A stretch of DNA of 64,000 nt from UBA6522 sp965237785 (lineage in GTDB: Bacteria; Pseudomonadota; Gammaproteobacteria; Steroidobacterales; Rariloculaceae), in the NCBI GenBank assembly GCA_965237785.1, contig OZ250159.1, positions 3,348,001 to 3,412,000 of the forward strand, read 5' to 3'. A program made the position numbers and the translations under genes. Positions 34,700 to 43,142 of the stretch are shown here, one piece after another. The notes under the pieces were generated by a model that worked only from the letters and a program-made list of their open reading frames with translations, had not been told where the DNA came from and made no database searches. Within the stretch, counting starts at the first letter, position 1, and each line of letters starts with the position of its first letter.

Positions 34700-34937
34700 A
34701 CCGGGGACTCGGGGCGTTACACCCGTCGCGCGGTTAGGTGGAATGCCGAGGCGTCGCGTATGACGAGCGGTCAGGCGATTGGTTGGCATTTCGAGTCTGA
34801 ACTGGAGTTCGGTCCGAGTCGCCGGAAGACCTCGTGTTCTCCTTCAGGGACCCGCACGTGAGTGCGGGTATTGGCGTATTTGGAGGTTCCACGAGGTACA
34901 TCTCGTTGGAAGCCCGCAGACGGAGAGCGGACCATAC
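34700..34937. other. Intergenic stretch, nothing recognised
   Basis: 238 bp between the coiled-coil gene and an IS256 fragment. No frame has a credible start, domain or composition. Confidence 0.4.
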
Positions 34938-35222
34938 ATTGTGTTTGCGAGCCATACCACGAACTATTCGATTGGAGACAGGTATGGCAAAGAAGCACGA
35001 CGATGGGATTTCGCGCGAGCTGCTCGATGAGTTGATCGCGAAGCGAGGGGCTCGAGGGGCACTGGATTTTTGAGTCGCTGGCCACGGAGATGAAGAAGGC
35101 TCTGGCTGAGCGAATGCTGGGTGCTGAGATGGAGGCCCATCTGGCGGGTCCGAGAGAACGACAGGCGGGCAACCATCGCAACACCTCCAGCCCCCCTGCA
35201 GAACGCGGTGAGCGACTCAGGT
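34938..35222 (+). mobile_element. IS256-family 5' fragment (frameshifted)
   Basis: The inverted-repeat-like end (34938-34953) and the 5' untranslated stretch (ACGAACTATTCGATTGGAGA) match the intact element at 36312. The transposase start ATGGCAAAGAAG is at 34984, giving 29 family residues (MAKKHDDGISRELLDELIA). One extra T near 35071 shifts the frame. Homology continues to about residue 60 (AGNHRN) and ends near 35210. It is a related, slightly diverged copy rather than an exact duplicate. Confidence 0.8.
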
Positions 35223-35308
35223 AGGTGAGGTGTTGCGTAATTGTCTCTAATGGCATGTTTCATGAAGGAAGGACGCATGTCAGTTGTTCGATGGGAAGGA
35301 AAATATTA

Positions 35309-35800
35309 ATGAAAATGGAATCTAGTCTAACCGCGAAAATCACTGTGTTTGTTTTTCTGGTAGTAGCAGTTGATGCAGCAATTCTTTATGAATGGTCTTT
35401 ACCAGATCCTGAAGCTGGAATTCTTAAGTTGATCTTGTCAGATACTGAAACAGAATCCTTAAGGCTCATGCAAGACTTGGTCACAATTTTCATGAACTGG
35501 TCGATAGGCGTTATAGCCGCGATAGCATTCTTTCTTAAACTTAGCTTAGGTAACGACACAACTCTTAAAAAAATAGACCTCGGTTTATTTTCATTAACGC
35601 TTATGTTTGCCGTAGGCTCGCTATATTTTGGGCATCTGGTACTAGATCGCAGTATTATATTTTTGTCGGTACAACAGTACCCAATGCGAGATAGTCTAAT
35701 ACACAATCTTCGATTATACCAGTATGTAACGGGATTGGCTGCGATTGCTATGTTTGCGTTAAGTGTGTTTAGCTATTTTTGGAGCAGGGCAAGCAAATGA
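35309..35800 (+). CDS. Small four-helix membrane protein (low-GC cassette)
   Basis: A 163-residue protein starting at ATG 35309 behind AAGGA. Four hydrophobic segments: TVFVFLVVAVDAAILYEW, FMNWSIGVIAAIAFFLKL, LFSLTLMFAVGSLYFGHLVL and VTGLAAIAMFALSVFSYFW. No family recognised. The DNA is clearly AT-richer than the chromosome. It overlaps the next gene by 4 bp and lies between two IS256-family copies. Confidence 0.6.
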   Translation: MKMESSLTAKITVFVFLVVAVDAAILYEWSLPDPEAGILKLILSDTETESLRLMQDLVTIFMNWSIGVIAAIAFFLKLSLGNDTTLKKIDLGLFSLTLMFAVGSLYFGHLVLDRSIIFLSVQQYPMRDSLIHNLRLYQYVTGLAAIAMFALSVFSYFWSRASK

Positions 35801-36240
35801 TTAAGTACAAAATTGATGTTCCTTCAATTTCGAAAGTGTTGTGTTTATCTATTAGCGCAATACTTTGCAGCATTCACTCGGCTAATGCTCAGGATCGGCA
35901 GTCAGGCGTAAATCCACCTTATCCACATATCGCATTGATCGCAAATTCTACGCCGGATGGAGCACAAATCGTCGTAAGGTCCAGCTCGACTTATGAAGAG
36001 AGGATACTGGTTGGATCCGAAAAGTCTTATATGACAAATATAGCGCTTAGCGTTCCCTATGAAGCAGCCTCTGGACTTCAACTGACTATTGAATTGTTAG
36101 GTGATCCAATGTGCTGCCAAATTTCAATTTATCCTTCAGATGGACAAACGGTAACTATTGACTGTAATTTTTCTGATGAGAGCAAAAATAGTGCCAGAGT
36201 TATATACGGTACAACTAATGTTGGAAAATGCCAAACGTAG
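35797..36240 (+). CDS. Secreted protein of unknown function (low-GC cassette)
   Basis: A 147-residue protein. ATG 35797 overlaps the previous stop (ATGA). A signal peptide (VLCLSISAILCSIHSANAQ) is followed by a beta-rich domain (YPHIALIANSTPDGAQIVVR, LQLTIELLGDPMCCQISIYP) with several Cys. No family recognised. With its partner it forms a two-gene operon of membrane plus secreted protein, probably acquired horizontally and delivered by IS256 elements. Confidence 0.6.
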   Translation: MIKYKIDVPSISKVLCLSISAILCSIHSANAQDRQSGVNPPYPHIALIANSTPDGAQIVVRSSSTYEERILVGSEKSYMTNIALSVPYEAASGLQLTIELLGDPMCCQISIYPSDGQTVTIDCNFSDESKNSARVIYGTTNVGKCQT

Positions 36241-36311
36241 TTGATGATCAGACCCACTGGGTATCAAGGTGCTTGATCTTTGAATCACTCCAAAAGCTGG
36301 AGCCTGTAAGG

Positions 36312-37617
36312 AATTTTGTGTGTACGAGCCATACCATGAACTATTCGATTGGAGAGAGGTATGGCAAAGAAGTACGACGATGGGATTTCGCGCGAGTTGC
36401 TCGATGAGCTGATCGCGGAGCGAGGGGCTCGAGGGGCACTGGATTTTGAGTCGCTGGCCACGGAGCTGAAGAAGGCCCTGGCGGAGCGCATGCTGGGCGC
36501 TGAGATGGACATCCATCTGGCAGATCCACCCGAACAGCAGGCCGGCAACCACCGCAACGGCACCAGCCGCAAGACGGTCGACACCGGCAGCGAGCGGATC
36601 GTGCTGGACATCCCTCGGGACCGCCAGGGTCGATTCGACCCGGTGCTGATCGGCAAGTACCAGCGGCGTTTTCCTGGCTTTGACGAGAAGATCATCGCGA
36701 TGTACGCGCGAGGGCTCAGCACGCGGGACATCCAGGCGCACATAGAGGAATTGTACGGGATCGGGGTGTCCGCGGCGCTGGTCTCGGCGGTCACCGACGC
36801 GGTGCTCGAGGACGTGTCCGCTTGGCAGAACCGGCCGCTGGAGCCGGTTTACGCGATCGTGTATTTCGATGCGCTGCGGGTGAAGATTCGTGACGAAGGC
36901 CTGGTCCGCAACAAGGCAGTGTACTTGGCGATCGGGATCACCTGCGAAGGCTACAAGGAGGTTCTGGGGCTTTGGATCGAGCAGACGGAGGGGGCGAAGT
37001 TCTGGCTACGGGTGATGAACGAGCTCAAGGCCCGCGGCACCCAGGACCTGCTGATCGCCGTCGTTGATGGACTAAAGGGCTTTCCGGAGGCGATGACGAC
37101 GGTGTATCCAGACTGTGTCGTTCAGACCTGCATCGTTCATCCGATTCGCTACTCGCTGCAGTTTGCATCGTGGAAGGAGCGAAGGGGGTTGGCCAAGGCG
37201 CTCAGGGCCATTTACGGTGCCGCCTCGGCGGAGGCGGCCGCGGCGGAGCTGGATCGGTTCGAAGCTGGCCCCTACGGTGAACGCTACGCCGCCGTGGCGC
37301 ACAGTTGGCGTCGGCGCTGGGAGGAAGTGATTCCGTTTTTCGCCTTCTCCCCGGAAGTGCGCAAGATTTTGTACACGACCAACGCGATCGAGAGCCTGCA
37401 TAGCCAGGTCCGCAAGGCGATTCGCAACAAGGGGCATTTCCCCAGCGACCAGGCGGCCACGAAGCTGATGTACCTGGCGCTGAGGAATATCACGGCGAAG
37501 TGGAAAAATCCGCCCAGGGAATGGCATGCTGCCAAGGCGCAGTTCGCGATCCAGTTCGGAGACCGATTTGTGCTGGCGGTTTAAACTATGAAGAACGGCT
37601 CGCACACAAAATTTTGT
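36312..37617 (+). mobile_element. Intact IS256-family insertion sequence
   Basis: The left end AATTTTGTGTGTACGAGCC (from 36312) is mirrored by the right end (reverse complement of 37597-37617, AAATTTTGTGTGCGAGCC-like), giving imperfect terminal inverted repeats around one transposase gene. I do not see a clean 8-9 bp target duplication, which fits recombination with the neighbouring copies at 34938 and 37629. Confidence 0.82.
36361..37584 (+). CDS. IS256-family transposase
   Basis: A 407-residue DDE transposase from ATG 36361 (GAGAGG upstream). The catalytic residues are visible as D in VYFDALRVKI, D in AVVDGLKGFPEA and E in TTNAIESLHSQVRKAI. N-terminal RRFPGFDEKIIAMYARGLS and TRDIQAHIEELYG are typical of the family. 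It appears intact and likely active. Shortened copies flank it on both sides. Confidence 0.93.
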   Translation: MAKKYDDGISRELLDELIAERGARGALDFESLATELKKALAERMLGAEMDIHLADPPEQQAGNHRNGTSRKTVDTGSERIVLDIPRDRQGRFDPVLIGKYQRRFPGFDEKIIAMYARGLSTRDIQAHIEELYGIGVSAALVSAVTDAVLEDVSAWQNRPLEPVYAIVYFDALRVKIRDEGLVRNKAVYLAIGITCEGYKEVLGLWIEQTEGAKFWLRVMNELKARGTQDLLIAVVDGLKGFPEAMTTVYPDCVVQTCIVHPIRYSLQFASWKERRGLAKALRAIYGAASAEAAAAELDRFEAGPYGERYAAVAHSWRRRWEEVIPFFAFSPEVRKILYTTNAIESLHSQVRKAIRNKGHFPSDQAATKLMYLALRNITAKWKNPPREWHAAKAQFAIQFGDRFVLAV

Positions 37618-37628
37618 ACAGGCCCGGG

Positions 37629-37761
37629 TGCCGAGATGGACGTCCAATCTGGCGGGTCCACCCGAACAGCAGGCCGGCAACCACCGCAACGGCACCAGCC
37701 GCAAGACGGTCGACACGGGTAGCGAGCGGATCGTGCTGGACATCCCTCGGGACCGCCAGGA
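37629..37761 (+). mobile_element. IS256-family internal fragment
   Basis: It matches bases about 36499-36630 of the intact element (HRNGTSRKTVDTGS, RIVLDIPRDRQ coding), with an extra base near its start and no element ends. It directly abuts the 3' end of the ankyrin gene, so it may have replaced that gene's original downstream region. Confidence 0.85.
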
Positions 37762-37767
37762 CCGTCA

Positions 37768-38862
37768 TCAATCTCCGGTTAGTCTCACGAGTTCTCTGTA
37801 AAACCGCGTGCGCTGCAGCAGTGAATCTTCTTCGATACCGTCCAGCGGCGTCATGCCATTGGCGTCCAACAAGTTTGGATCTGCCCCGTTTCTGAGCAAC
37901 AGCAGACCGATGTCCGACTGTAGGCGAGCGATTTCCCGGGCTGATTGAATTTGACTTGCCAATGTGATTTCTTCCAGCAGGGTCCCGTCGTACGGTGGGT
38001 CCGCGATGACATTGTGCAACGGGGTTCGACGCCATCGGTCGCGCGAGTTTACGTCCGCGCCGGCATCAATCAACGCCCGAACCACGGCCACCGACCGGCG
38101 TTCCCTGGCGGCTTCGTTCAACGCCGTACTCTCATCCTGGTCTTTCGCCTCGATGTCCAGCCCAATAGACGTCAGTCGCCCGACAAACGCGCGGGCCAAT
38201 GAATTGTTACATTCCAGAACGCGCGCAAATTTGTGCAACAGCGTATTGTCGGTTGCTCCGCCGTTCTCTTTAATAGTGCCGCCAGCTATCACGAGTTCGT
38301 CGAGCAACTCAAGATCGTAGGAACGGCACTGTTCATAAGGAATGGCGGCCCACACCGGAGACGTCCACGAAGGGGCTTCCAGATATGGGTCGGCGCCCAT
38401 GCCCAACAGTGTGCGGATGATCTCCATTGGACGATACAGAACGATGGCCGCGTGCAAATAGGTTTCCCTCCCATAGTTGAAGACCAGTTCATTGACGCCT
38501 ACCCCGGCGGCCTCCATGAACTCCAGCAGCGACTCGACATCATCGACCTCAATACGGAAGGCATTGTCTATGTCGGTGCCCTGCACATAGTAGGTGCTAT
38601 ACGACGTGTCCCCACCGATCCATTCCCACCATCCGTGTCGTTCCCCATCGACATAAGGGCCCGACGACACGCTACCGTGGGGGTCGGGGATTGTAATCGT
38701 CCACTGGCCCACTCGTGTTCCGTCGATGTGAAATCCTTCCTCGACGACACCATTTTCGCGATTAACGACCAACCACCGGCGCTGGGCGTCGTCATCGGAG
38801 TTTTGGGCATGCCCAGGAACGGCGAGTAACAAAGCGAGCGCCGCGAGAATCATTTGTTTCAT
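37768..38862 (-). CDS. Exported ankyrin-repeat protein
   Basis: A 364-residue protein. The start at 38862 (MKQMILAALALLLAVPGHAQ) gives a clean signal peptide; an upstream ATG at 38907 is less likely. Middle and C-terminal ankyrin repeats are visible (ETYLHAAIVLYRPMEIIRTL, STALNEAARERRSVAVVRAL, DAGADVNSRDRWRRTPLHNV, RNGADPNLLDANGMTPLDGI). It is a periplasmic or secreted protein-protein interaction module. Ankyrin proteins are common in host-associated bacteria. The C-terminus ends right at an IS256 fragment and may be altered there. Confidence 0.82.
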   Translation of the reverse strand: MKQMILAALALLLAVPGHAQNSDDDAQRRWLVVNRENGVVEEGFHIDGTRVGQWTITIPDPHGSVSSGPYVDGERHGWWEWIGGDTSYSTYYVQGTDIDNAFRIEVDDVESLLEFMEAAGVGVNELVFNYGRETYLHAAIVLYRPMEIIRTLLGMGADPYLEAPSWTSPVWAAIPYEQCRSYDLELLDELVIAGGTIKENGGATDNTLLHKFARVLECNNSLARAFVGRLTSIGLDIEAKDQDESTALNEAARERRSVAVVRALIDAGADVNSRDRWRRTPLHNVIADPPYDGTLLEEITLASQIQSAREIARLQSDIGLLLLRNGADPNLLDANGMTPLDGIEEDSLLQRTRFYRELVRLTGD

Positions 38863-39014
38863 CGTTCTTTTCCCCCATGGCTGGTAGTTGTATTCGACAT
38901 CGCCCACCGCAAAAAATAGGGGCTATAGGCCAGCATTCCATGGTGGTGTCGGTCGGCACCACTACAGGTTTCGGCCTCACCCGACGCCGAGGGACTGGGT
39001 ACCCATCGCGTCCC

Positions 39015-39302
39015 TCAACCGTCGGCCCGAACCAGATCCACCGTCAGCCGCGTACCGGTCGCTTCGGCGTAACGGCGCAGGGTGGCGAAGGACGGCGACA
39101 CCCTGCCACCTTCCAGCCGGGCAATGGCAGACTGGGTCGTACCGATCCGCCGGGCAAGCACCGCCTGCGTCAGGTTCGCCGCCGCGCGGGCGTGAACGAG
39201 CGCCTCGACCAGTGCGTATTCTTCGTCGACCCGGGCGTACTCCTCCCGGAACCCCGGGTCCTCCATGAGTCGCGTCTTCAGGGCCTTCAGTTTCGTTTTC
39301 AC
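39015..39302 (-). CDS. XRE-type HTH protein, HigA2-like antitoxin
   Basis: A 95-residue protein with a Cro/C1 helix-turn-helix (LTQAVLARRIGTTQSAIARL, VSPSFATLRRYAEATG) and an N-terminal segment (MEDPGFREEYARVDEEYAL) typical of antitoxins that normally pair with a RelE/HigB-type toxin. It begins 3 bp after the higA stop, so it is the third gene of the higBA operon. No second toxin is present, so it may be an orphan antitoxin or a regulator. Confidence 0.8.
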   Translation of the reverse strand: MKTKLKALKTRLMEDPGFREEYARVDEEYALVEALVHARAAANLTQAVLARRIGTTQSAIARLEGGRVSPSFATLRRYAEATGTRLTVDLVRADG

Positions 39303-39305
39303 GCC

Positions 39306-39596
39306 TCAGGCCACCAGTCGTTTCACACGCCTTGGCGGCGCGGTGGAGGTCAGGGCAAACGCAACCTGCAGATTCATCCAGAACTCCGGCCCGGTTCCAA
39401 ATGCCTCGCCAAGCAGCCATGACGTGTCGGGCGTGACGCCGCGCTTGCCCTTGACCAACTCGTTGATCCTCTGGATCGACACGCCGAGGTGCTTTGCCAG
39501 TTCGGTTTGACTGAGACCCATGGGCACAAGAAACTCTTCAAGGAGTATCTCGCCCGGATGTGTCGATGTTCTCTTTTCAGGAAGCATTTGGCTCAC
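39306..39596 (-). CDS. higA: HigA antitoxin
   Basis: A 96-residue HTH antitoxin: HPGEILLEEFLVPMGLSQTE, LAKHLGVSIQRINELVKGK, RGVTPDTSWLLGEAFGTGPE and FWMNLQ are the standard HigA (VapI/YbaQ-like) blocks. It binds and neutralises HigB and autorepresses the operon. It overlaps the higB stop by 4 bp. Appears complete. Confidence 0.92.
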   Translation of the reverse strand: MSQMLPEKRTSTHPGEILLEEFLVPMGLSQTELAKHLGVSIQRINELVKGKRGVTPDTSWLLGEAFGTGPEFWMNLQVAFALTSTAPPRRVKRLVA

Positions 39597-39844
39597 CGAT
39601 GGTAGTCAATGATCTGCACTCGCTCAGCGCCACCGTCATTCCACACGAAAACGATGCGCCATTGGTCGTTGATTCGGATTCTGTGAAATCCCTTAAGGTC
39701 TCCCGCAAGCGGCTCAAGCCGGTTACCTGGCGGAGACCGCAAGGCATCCAGGGTAACCGCGGCGTTTAGCATGTCCAGCTTTCGTGTCGCCGCAGGTCGG
39801 AGGTGCGTCGCGAGCACGAGACACGGGACAGCCAGAATGGGCAT
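39593..39844 (-). CDS. higB: HigB-type mRNA interferase toxin, N-terminus atypical
   Basis: An 83-residue frame whose C-terminal 60 residues (AATRKLDMLNAAVTLDALRS, PPGNRLEPLAGDL, HRIRINDQWRIVFVW) are a good match to HigB/RelE-fold toxins. The first roughly 20 residues (MPILAVPCLVLATHL) do not match the family start (normally IxSFxDKxTExxF), so the 5' end may be truncated or frameshifted. Ribosome-dependent mRNA cleavage is the family role; activity is uncertain here. Confidence 0.75.
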   Translation of the reverse strand: MPILAVPCLVLATHLRPAATRKLDMLNAAVTLDALRSPPGNRLEPLAGDLKGFHRIRINDQWRIVFVWNDGGAERVQIIDYHR

Positions 39845-40173
39845 TTCTATATTGCGTTGTCATTCTACCCGCAGAGGTTTGACATTCCAGAAGCAATGTT
39901 GAAGAATCCGGGTTGTTTCGCGTGGATATCGAAGTTCCTGAATTGGGAGCGGAAATTCCCTTGCGGAGTTCCTTGGAAGCTCTTCGTTGCGGCTTCTGAG
40001 GAATGCGGTCAAGAGGCCAGAGCGGGGACTTGGGCGGGCCCGTCCTCTCCTCGTTAGCTATCTTGATTTTAGGGCGTGTAGACAGCAGGTATACAGTTAA
40101 CCTGATCTCTAATGCAATTTAGGGTGATTAAGTAAAACACCGCTGTCGCTAACTTGAGCATCGACAAAATATA
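39845..40173. other. Intergenic stretch with no recognised gene
   Basis: Composition shifts here from the GC-rich host to AT-richer DNA. Frames are short and unrecognised. A short AGGT/ACCT hairpin lies around 40095-40115. No promoter could be assigned with confidence. Confidence 0.4.
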
Positions 40174-40202
40174 ATGGGCCGCGACAAAGTGTCGTGGCCC
40201 AT
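40174..40202. terminator. Bidirectional intrinsic terminator
   Basis: A 13-bp stem ATGGGCCGCGACA/TGTCGTGGCCCAT (one G-T wobble) with a 3-nt loop is flanked by T/A-rich tracts on both sides (TTTATTTA rightwards, ATTATATTTT leftwards on the minus strand). It sits 5 bp beyond the stop of the minus-strand gene pair and probably ends that operon. Confidence 0.8.
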
Positions 40203-40206
40203 TTAT

Positions 40207-41106
40207 TTACCTAACGTTGTCATTGGGCGCAATGTTGACATGACTTCGGCTGTTACACACTCTTTTGGTGCCGTGACAGCTTGGAAAGGTACGAATTTTG
40301 CCTTTCTTGGGGATTTGACAATCGTAATGAAACGTTGGATCAAATGACGCACCGAATCGTAACCTTCCTCGAATTACGCAAGATTCCTTGTGACCAATGG
40401 ATCGCCATGAGGGTGCCATACCATGCCGCGAAGCTGCCTTCGGCGGACATCTGAATACTAGTTTACCTTTTCCCCTAAAATACTTTCGTTTGCCTTCGGA
40501 TACGGTGGAAAGTGACTGGGACGTGCGTCTTAATTTTTTCTTGAACTCATCTATTCCCATTCTCGTTCTGGCAGCATCGTACACACAATCAATTACGTCG
40601 CAAACGTCAGAACCGAAATTCTTTTGTGGTAGAAGAAGGCAGGTTTTGTTGTCCCGGTTGGTAACTTCTTCAGCGATCACTCCGAGCATGCTGCGAGCGT
40701 GGCGGATTGCTAAATCTGCTTCCCTTCGCAGACAGTTAACAGCGTAGCCCTTTTGGTTGCCAGTGGTGAGAGGCCCATCAAGTATATCCCGTGCCCTCAG
40801 AGGGGCTGGCAAAGTTTCCATGCCGAACTTGCGAAACAGCCTGGACTCGCTCCCATCACATTTATCAAGATACATTAGAACTAGATTTGTATGCGCCAAA
40901 ACGGATTGACGAGTTGATTTTTCATTCGTCCTAAGCTTTAAAGCGAGCCGGCTGTAAAGATCAGCAGAGTACGAATTGGAGTACGAAACCGATCTGTTCA
41001 GAGGCAACCACGAAATGATATGTGCAAACTTACGTGTAGCCTTTACAAATCTCTCGCCAATTTCACTTGGGAGACCGGCGGCAACGACAAGAAATATTGG
41101 TTTCAA
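40207..41106 (-). CDS. Orphan protein A of a two-gene operon (unknown)
   Basis: A 299-residue protein starting at a TTG that overlaps the upstream stop (TTGA). No family recognised. The N-terminal half has HTNLVLMYLDKCDGSESRL and helical segments (READLAIRHARSMLGVIAEE). The C-terminal half carries conserved-looking Cys/His/aromatic blocks (RCPPKAASRHGMAPSWRS, RLRFGASFDP, FHYDCQIP, FPSCHG), suggestive of a metal-binding or nuclease-like site but not identifiable. AT-richer than host. Accessory context (TA systems, ISs) makes a defence role possible, but this is only inference. Confidence 0.55.
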   Translation of the reverse strand: MKPIFLVVAAGLPSEIGERFVKATRKFAHIISWLPLNRSVSYSNSYSADLYSRLALKLRTNEKSTRQSVLAHTNLVLMYLDKCDGSESRLFRKFGMETLPAPLRARDILDGPLTTGNQKGYAVNCLRREADLAIRHARSMLGVIAEEVTNRDNKTCLLLPQKNFGSDVCDVIDCVYDAARTRMGIDEFKKKLRRTSQSLSTVSEGKRKYFRGKGKLVFRCPPKAASRHGMAPSWRSIGHKESCVIRGRLRFGASFDPTFHYDCQIPKKGKIRTFPSCHGTKRVCNSRSHVNIAPNDNVR

Positions 41107-41801
41107 GTTGTCTCACGCCTCAGTTTACCTACAATATCCATGGGGATTGACACTCGCCTGAGTTCTTCTGGCTCAAGCGCAATGATCAATCGACCAAGCA
41201 AATCATCTGGCGGAAAATTCGGAACCACCGGTTTTTTCTTCAGAAGAAAGTCGCTTAAATCGAGTTGGTTATTGGCTACCCAGTTATGTATCTTCTCTAT
41301 TGCCACCTCACTATCCATATCCGGATCAGTGATATAGTCACGCGTGATCTCAACAGCATCTCCCGGCGGATCCTCGGAAGCCAAATCCTTGAATCGAATT
41401 GGCTCCCGAATCCTCAAATACCGCGCTTTCCCGTCCTCGAGGGGCACTCGGAATGCAGCCCAAAAAGCCGCGTGGAAACGTGGCGACGTGACTGGTGTCC
41501 GCCCGCTAGTGGTTTGTTCCAGTGCTTCATCGAGATCTTGGCTCGCAATCTCGACTTCAAATGGCACGGCTGCGATAAGTACGGATTTGTTGCTATGACG
41601 AATCACTCGGACACGATTGGCGAGTCGGTCGTTTAGGTATCGTGCCAAGTTTCCGGCCTCGCGCTTCGCATGCGTTGCGACTGTACCTTTGTCCTCGCCG
41701 CCTAGCCTACTCAACAGTAGCGGCAAGTGATGCTGTTCCCAGAAATTTTGAACCAATTCGACGATGCGGTCATCAATATTGGCAGACTCCGACGAGTTCA
41801 T
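41103..41801 (-). CDS. Orphan protein B of a two-gene operon (unknown)
   Basis: A 232-residue protein from ATG 41801, translationally coupled to protein A. The N-terminus (IVELVQNFWEQHHLPLLLSR, LARYLNDRLANRVRVIRHSN) has the look of a small winged-helix/LOTUS-like module. The middle (SPRFHAAFWAAFRVPLEDGK, ARYLRIREPIRFKDL) is beta-rich, and the C-terminus (IHNWVANNQLDLSDFLLKKK) is helical. None is a secure family match. No signal or membrane segment. Confidence 0.55.
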   Translation of the reverse strand: MNSSESANIDDRIVELVQNFWEQHHLPLLLSRLGGEDKGTVATHAKREAGNLARYLNDRLANRVRVIRHSNKSVLIAAVPFEVEIASQDLDEALEQTTSGRTPVTSPRFHAAFWAAFRVPLEDGKARYLRIREPIRFKDLASEDPPGDAVEITRDYITDPDMDSEVAIEKIHNWVANNQLDLSDFLLKKKPVVPNFPPDDLLGRLIIALEPEELRRVSIPMDIVGKLRRETT

Positions 41802-42132
41802 TTCGATTCTCAGTGAATTTAACTATGTTCGAGTCTGCCAGCACGGTACGGAATTATCCAGCCACGATAAGGCGCCAGAGGCACAAGAATTGCGTTATGC
41901 ATTTGACGGGTGTCCAAAAGAGGTTATCGGCAGCGACTTTGGCGGTTGGTATCGAGCTGATCCTCGCGGGTATCCACGCCCAAGGCGCAGATACTTGGCC
42001 TGCCAGCGGGCCATCCAGGCGACCAGGTCGGCACACTACGGCCGCGTCAGCACCGGATACGCTTGTTTCCCGCGTCGTACATAGGGGTTAACGAAGCCTC
42101 CACCGGCACCCGTTCCCCGGCCACTTCGACGC
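41802..42132. other. Intergenic stretch up to IS91 copy 3
   Basis: It should contain the promoter for the minus-strand orphan pair. No gene is recognised; frames after about 41950 are GC-rich scraps, possibly from unrelated genes broken by the IS91 insertion. Confidence 0.4.
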
Positions 42133-43088
42133 CTATCGCGCCATCTCGGGGCACCTGATCGGGCAGGCGGGTATGACGCGGGCGAGCGCTGCGACCGGCG
42201 CGGTGACACCGATCCAGCGTTTCGGCTCGGCGCTCAATCTCAACATTCACTTCCACATGCTGTTTCTGGACGGCGTTTACGTCGGTGAGGAAATGGGTTT
42301 GCGGTTCGTGCCCGTGCCCGCACCGAGTCGGGCGGCGCTCGAGGGCCTGGTGCAGACGATCGCCGAGCGGGTCGGGCGCTCGCTCGAGCACGCCGGGCTC
42401 ATCACGCGCGACATCGAGAACGCCTACCTGGCCTTCGATCCGAGCGAGGAAACACCCATACACAGCTTGCTCGGCCATTCGATTACGTACCGGATCGCAA
42501 CCGGACCGCGCGAGGGGCAGAAGGTGTTCACGCTGCAGACTCTGGCGCCGGACACGGACCGCTCAAGTGCCAACGTGGCTGAGAGCTCCGGGTTTTCACT
42601 GCATGCAGGCGTGGCAGCCAAAAGCGCCGAGCGCGACAGACTCGAGCATCTGGCCCGCTATGTCTCACGCCCGCCGATCGCCACCGAGCGCCTCGCACTG
42701 ACCGACAGCGGGCAGGTTCGTTATACGTTGAAAACCCCCTATCGCGACGGCGCCACGCACGCGATCTTCGAGCCCATGGATTTTATCGCCCGGCAGTCGC
42801 TCGATCCGGCGCATCCGAGCCGGGCGCCGCCACAAGCTTGCTTGCCGATCCGATCCAACGCGATACGCGCGAAGCAGGCGCTTGCACGGGCGGGTTCGGC
42901 CTCGCCCCGCGCAGTGCGCCAGTCGCGTCGGCGTTTCTTGCCACGCCGGGGAGATTCGCAGGGACGATCGAACGCCGTTGGCTGGCAACGATCGCCCACA
43001 AGACCAAATGCGCACCGAGTTACGCCCTCATCGACCCTCTCAGCCGCTCCAATACGCTTGCCATAGGGCCTTTAAAATTACTATCCTT
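42133..43088 (+). mobile_element. IS91-family element, copy 3 (5'-truncated, internal 300-bp deletion)
   Basis: It matches copy 1 from CTATCGCGCC (21551) to the common 3' end. The transposase frame retains the HUH motif (NLNIHFHMLFLDG) and ARYVSRPPIA. At 42792-42795 it jumps from copy-1 position 22210 to 22511, an exact 300-bp, in-frame loss at a CCGGC match, removing the segment before the C-terminal Cys motif. Several point differences show it is older than copies 1 and 2. It abuts the MBL gene region downstream. Confidence 0.9.
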
Positions 43089-43142
43089 ATCCTTCTACGA
43101 GGTCACCATCAACCCTGAAGTCAGGCAGGCGTCCCGCACTGC

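Noticed and set aside
41764..42084. Plus-strand frame between the orphan pair and IS91 copy 3
   Set aside because: It crosses the 5' end of a supported minus-strand gene and has no family features.
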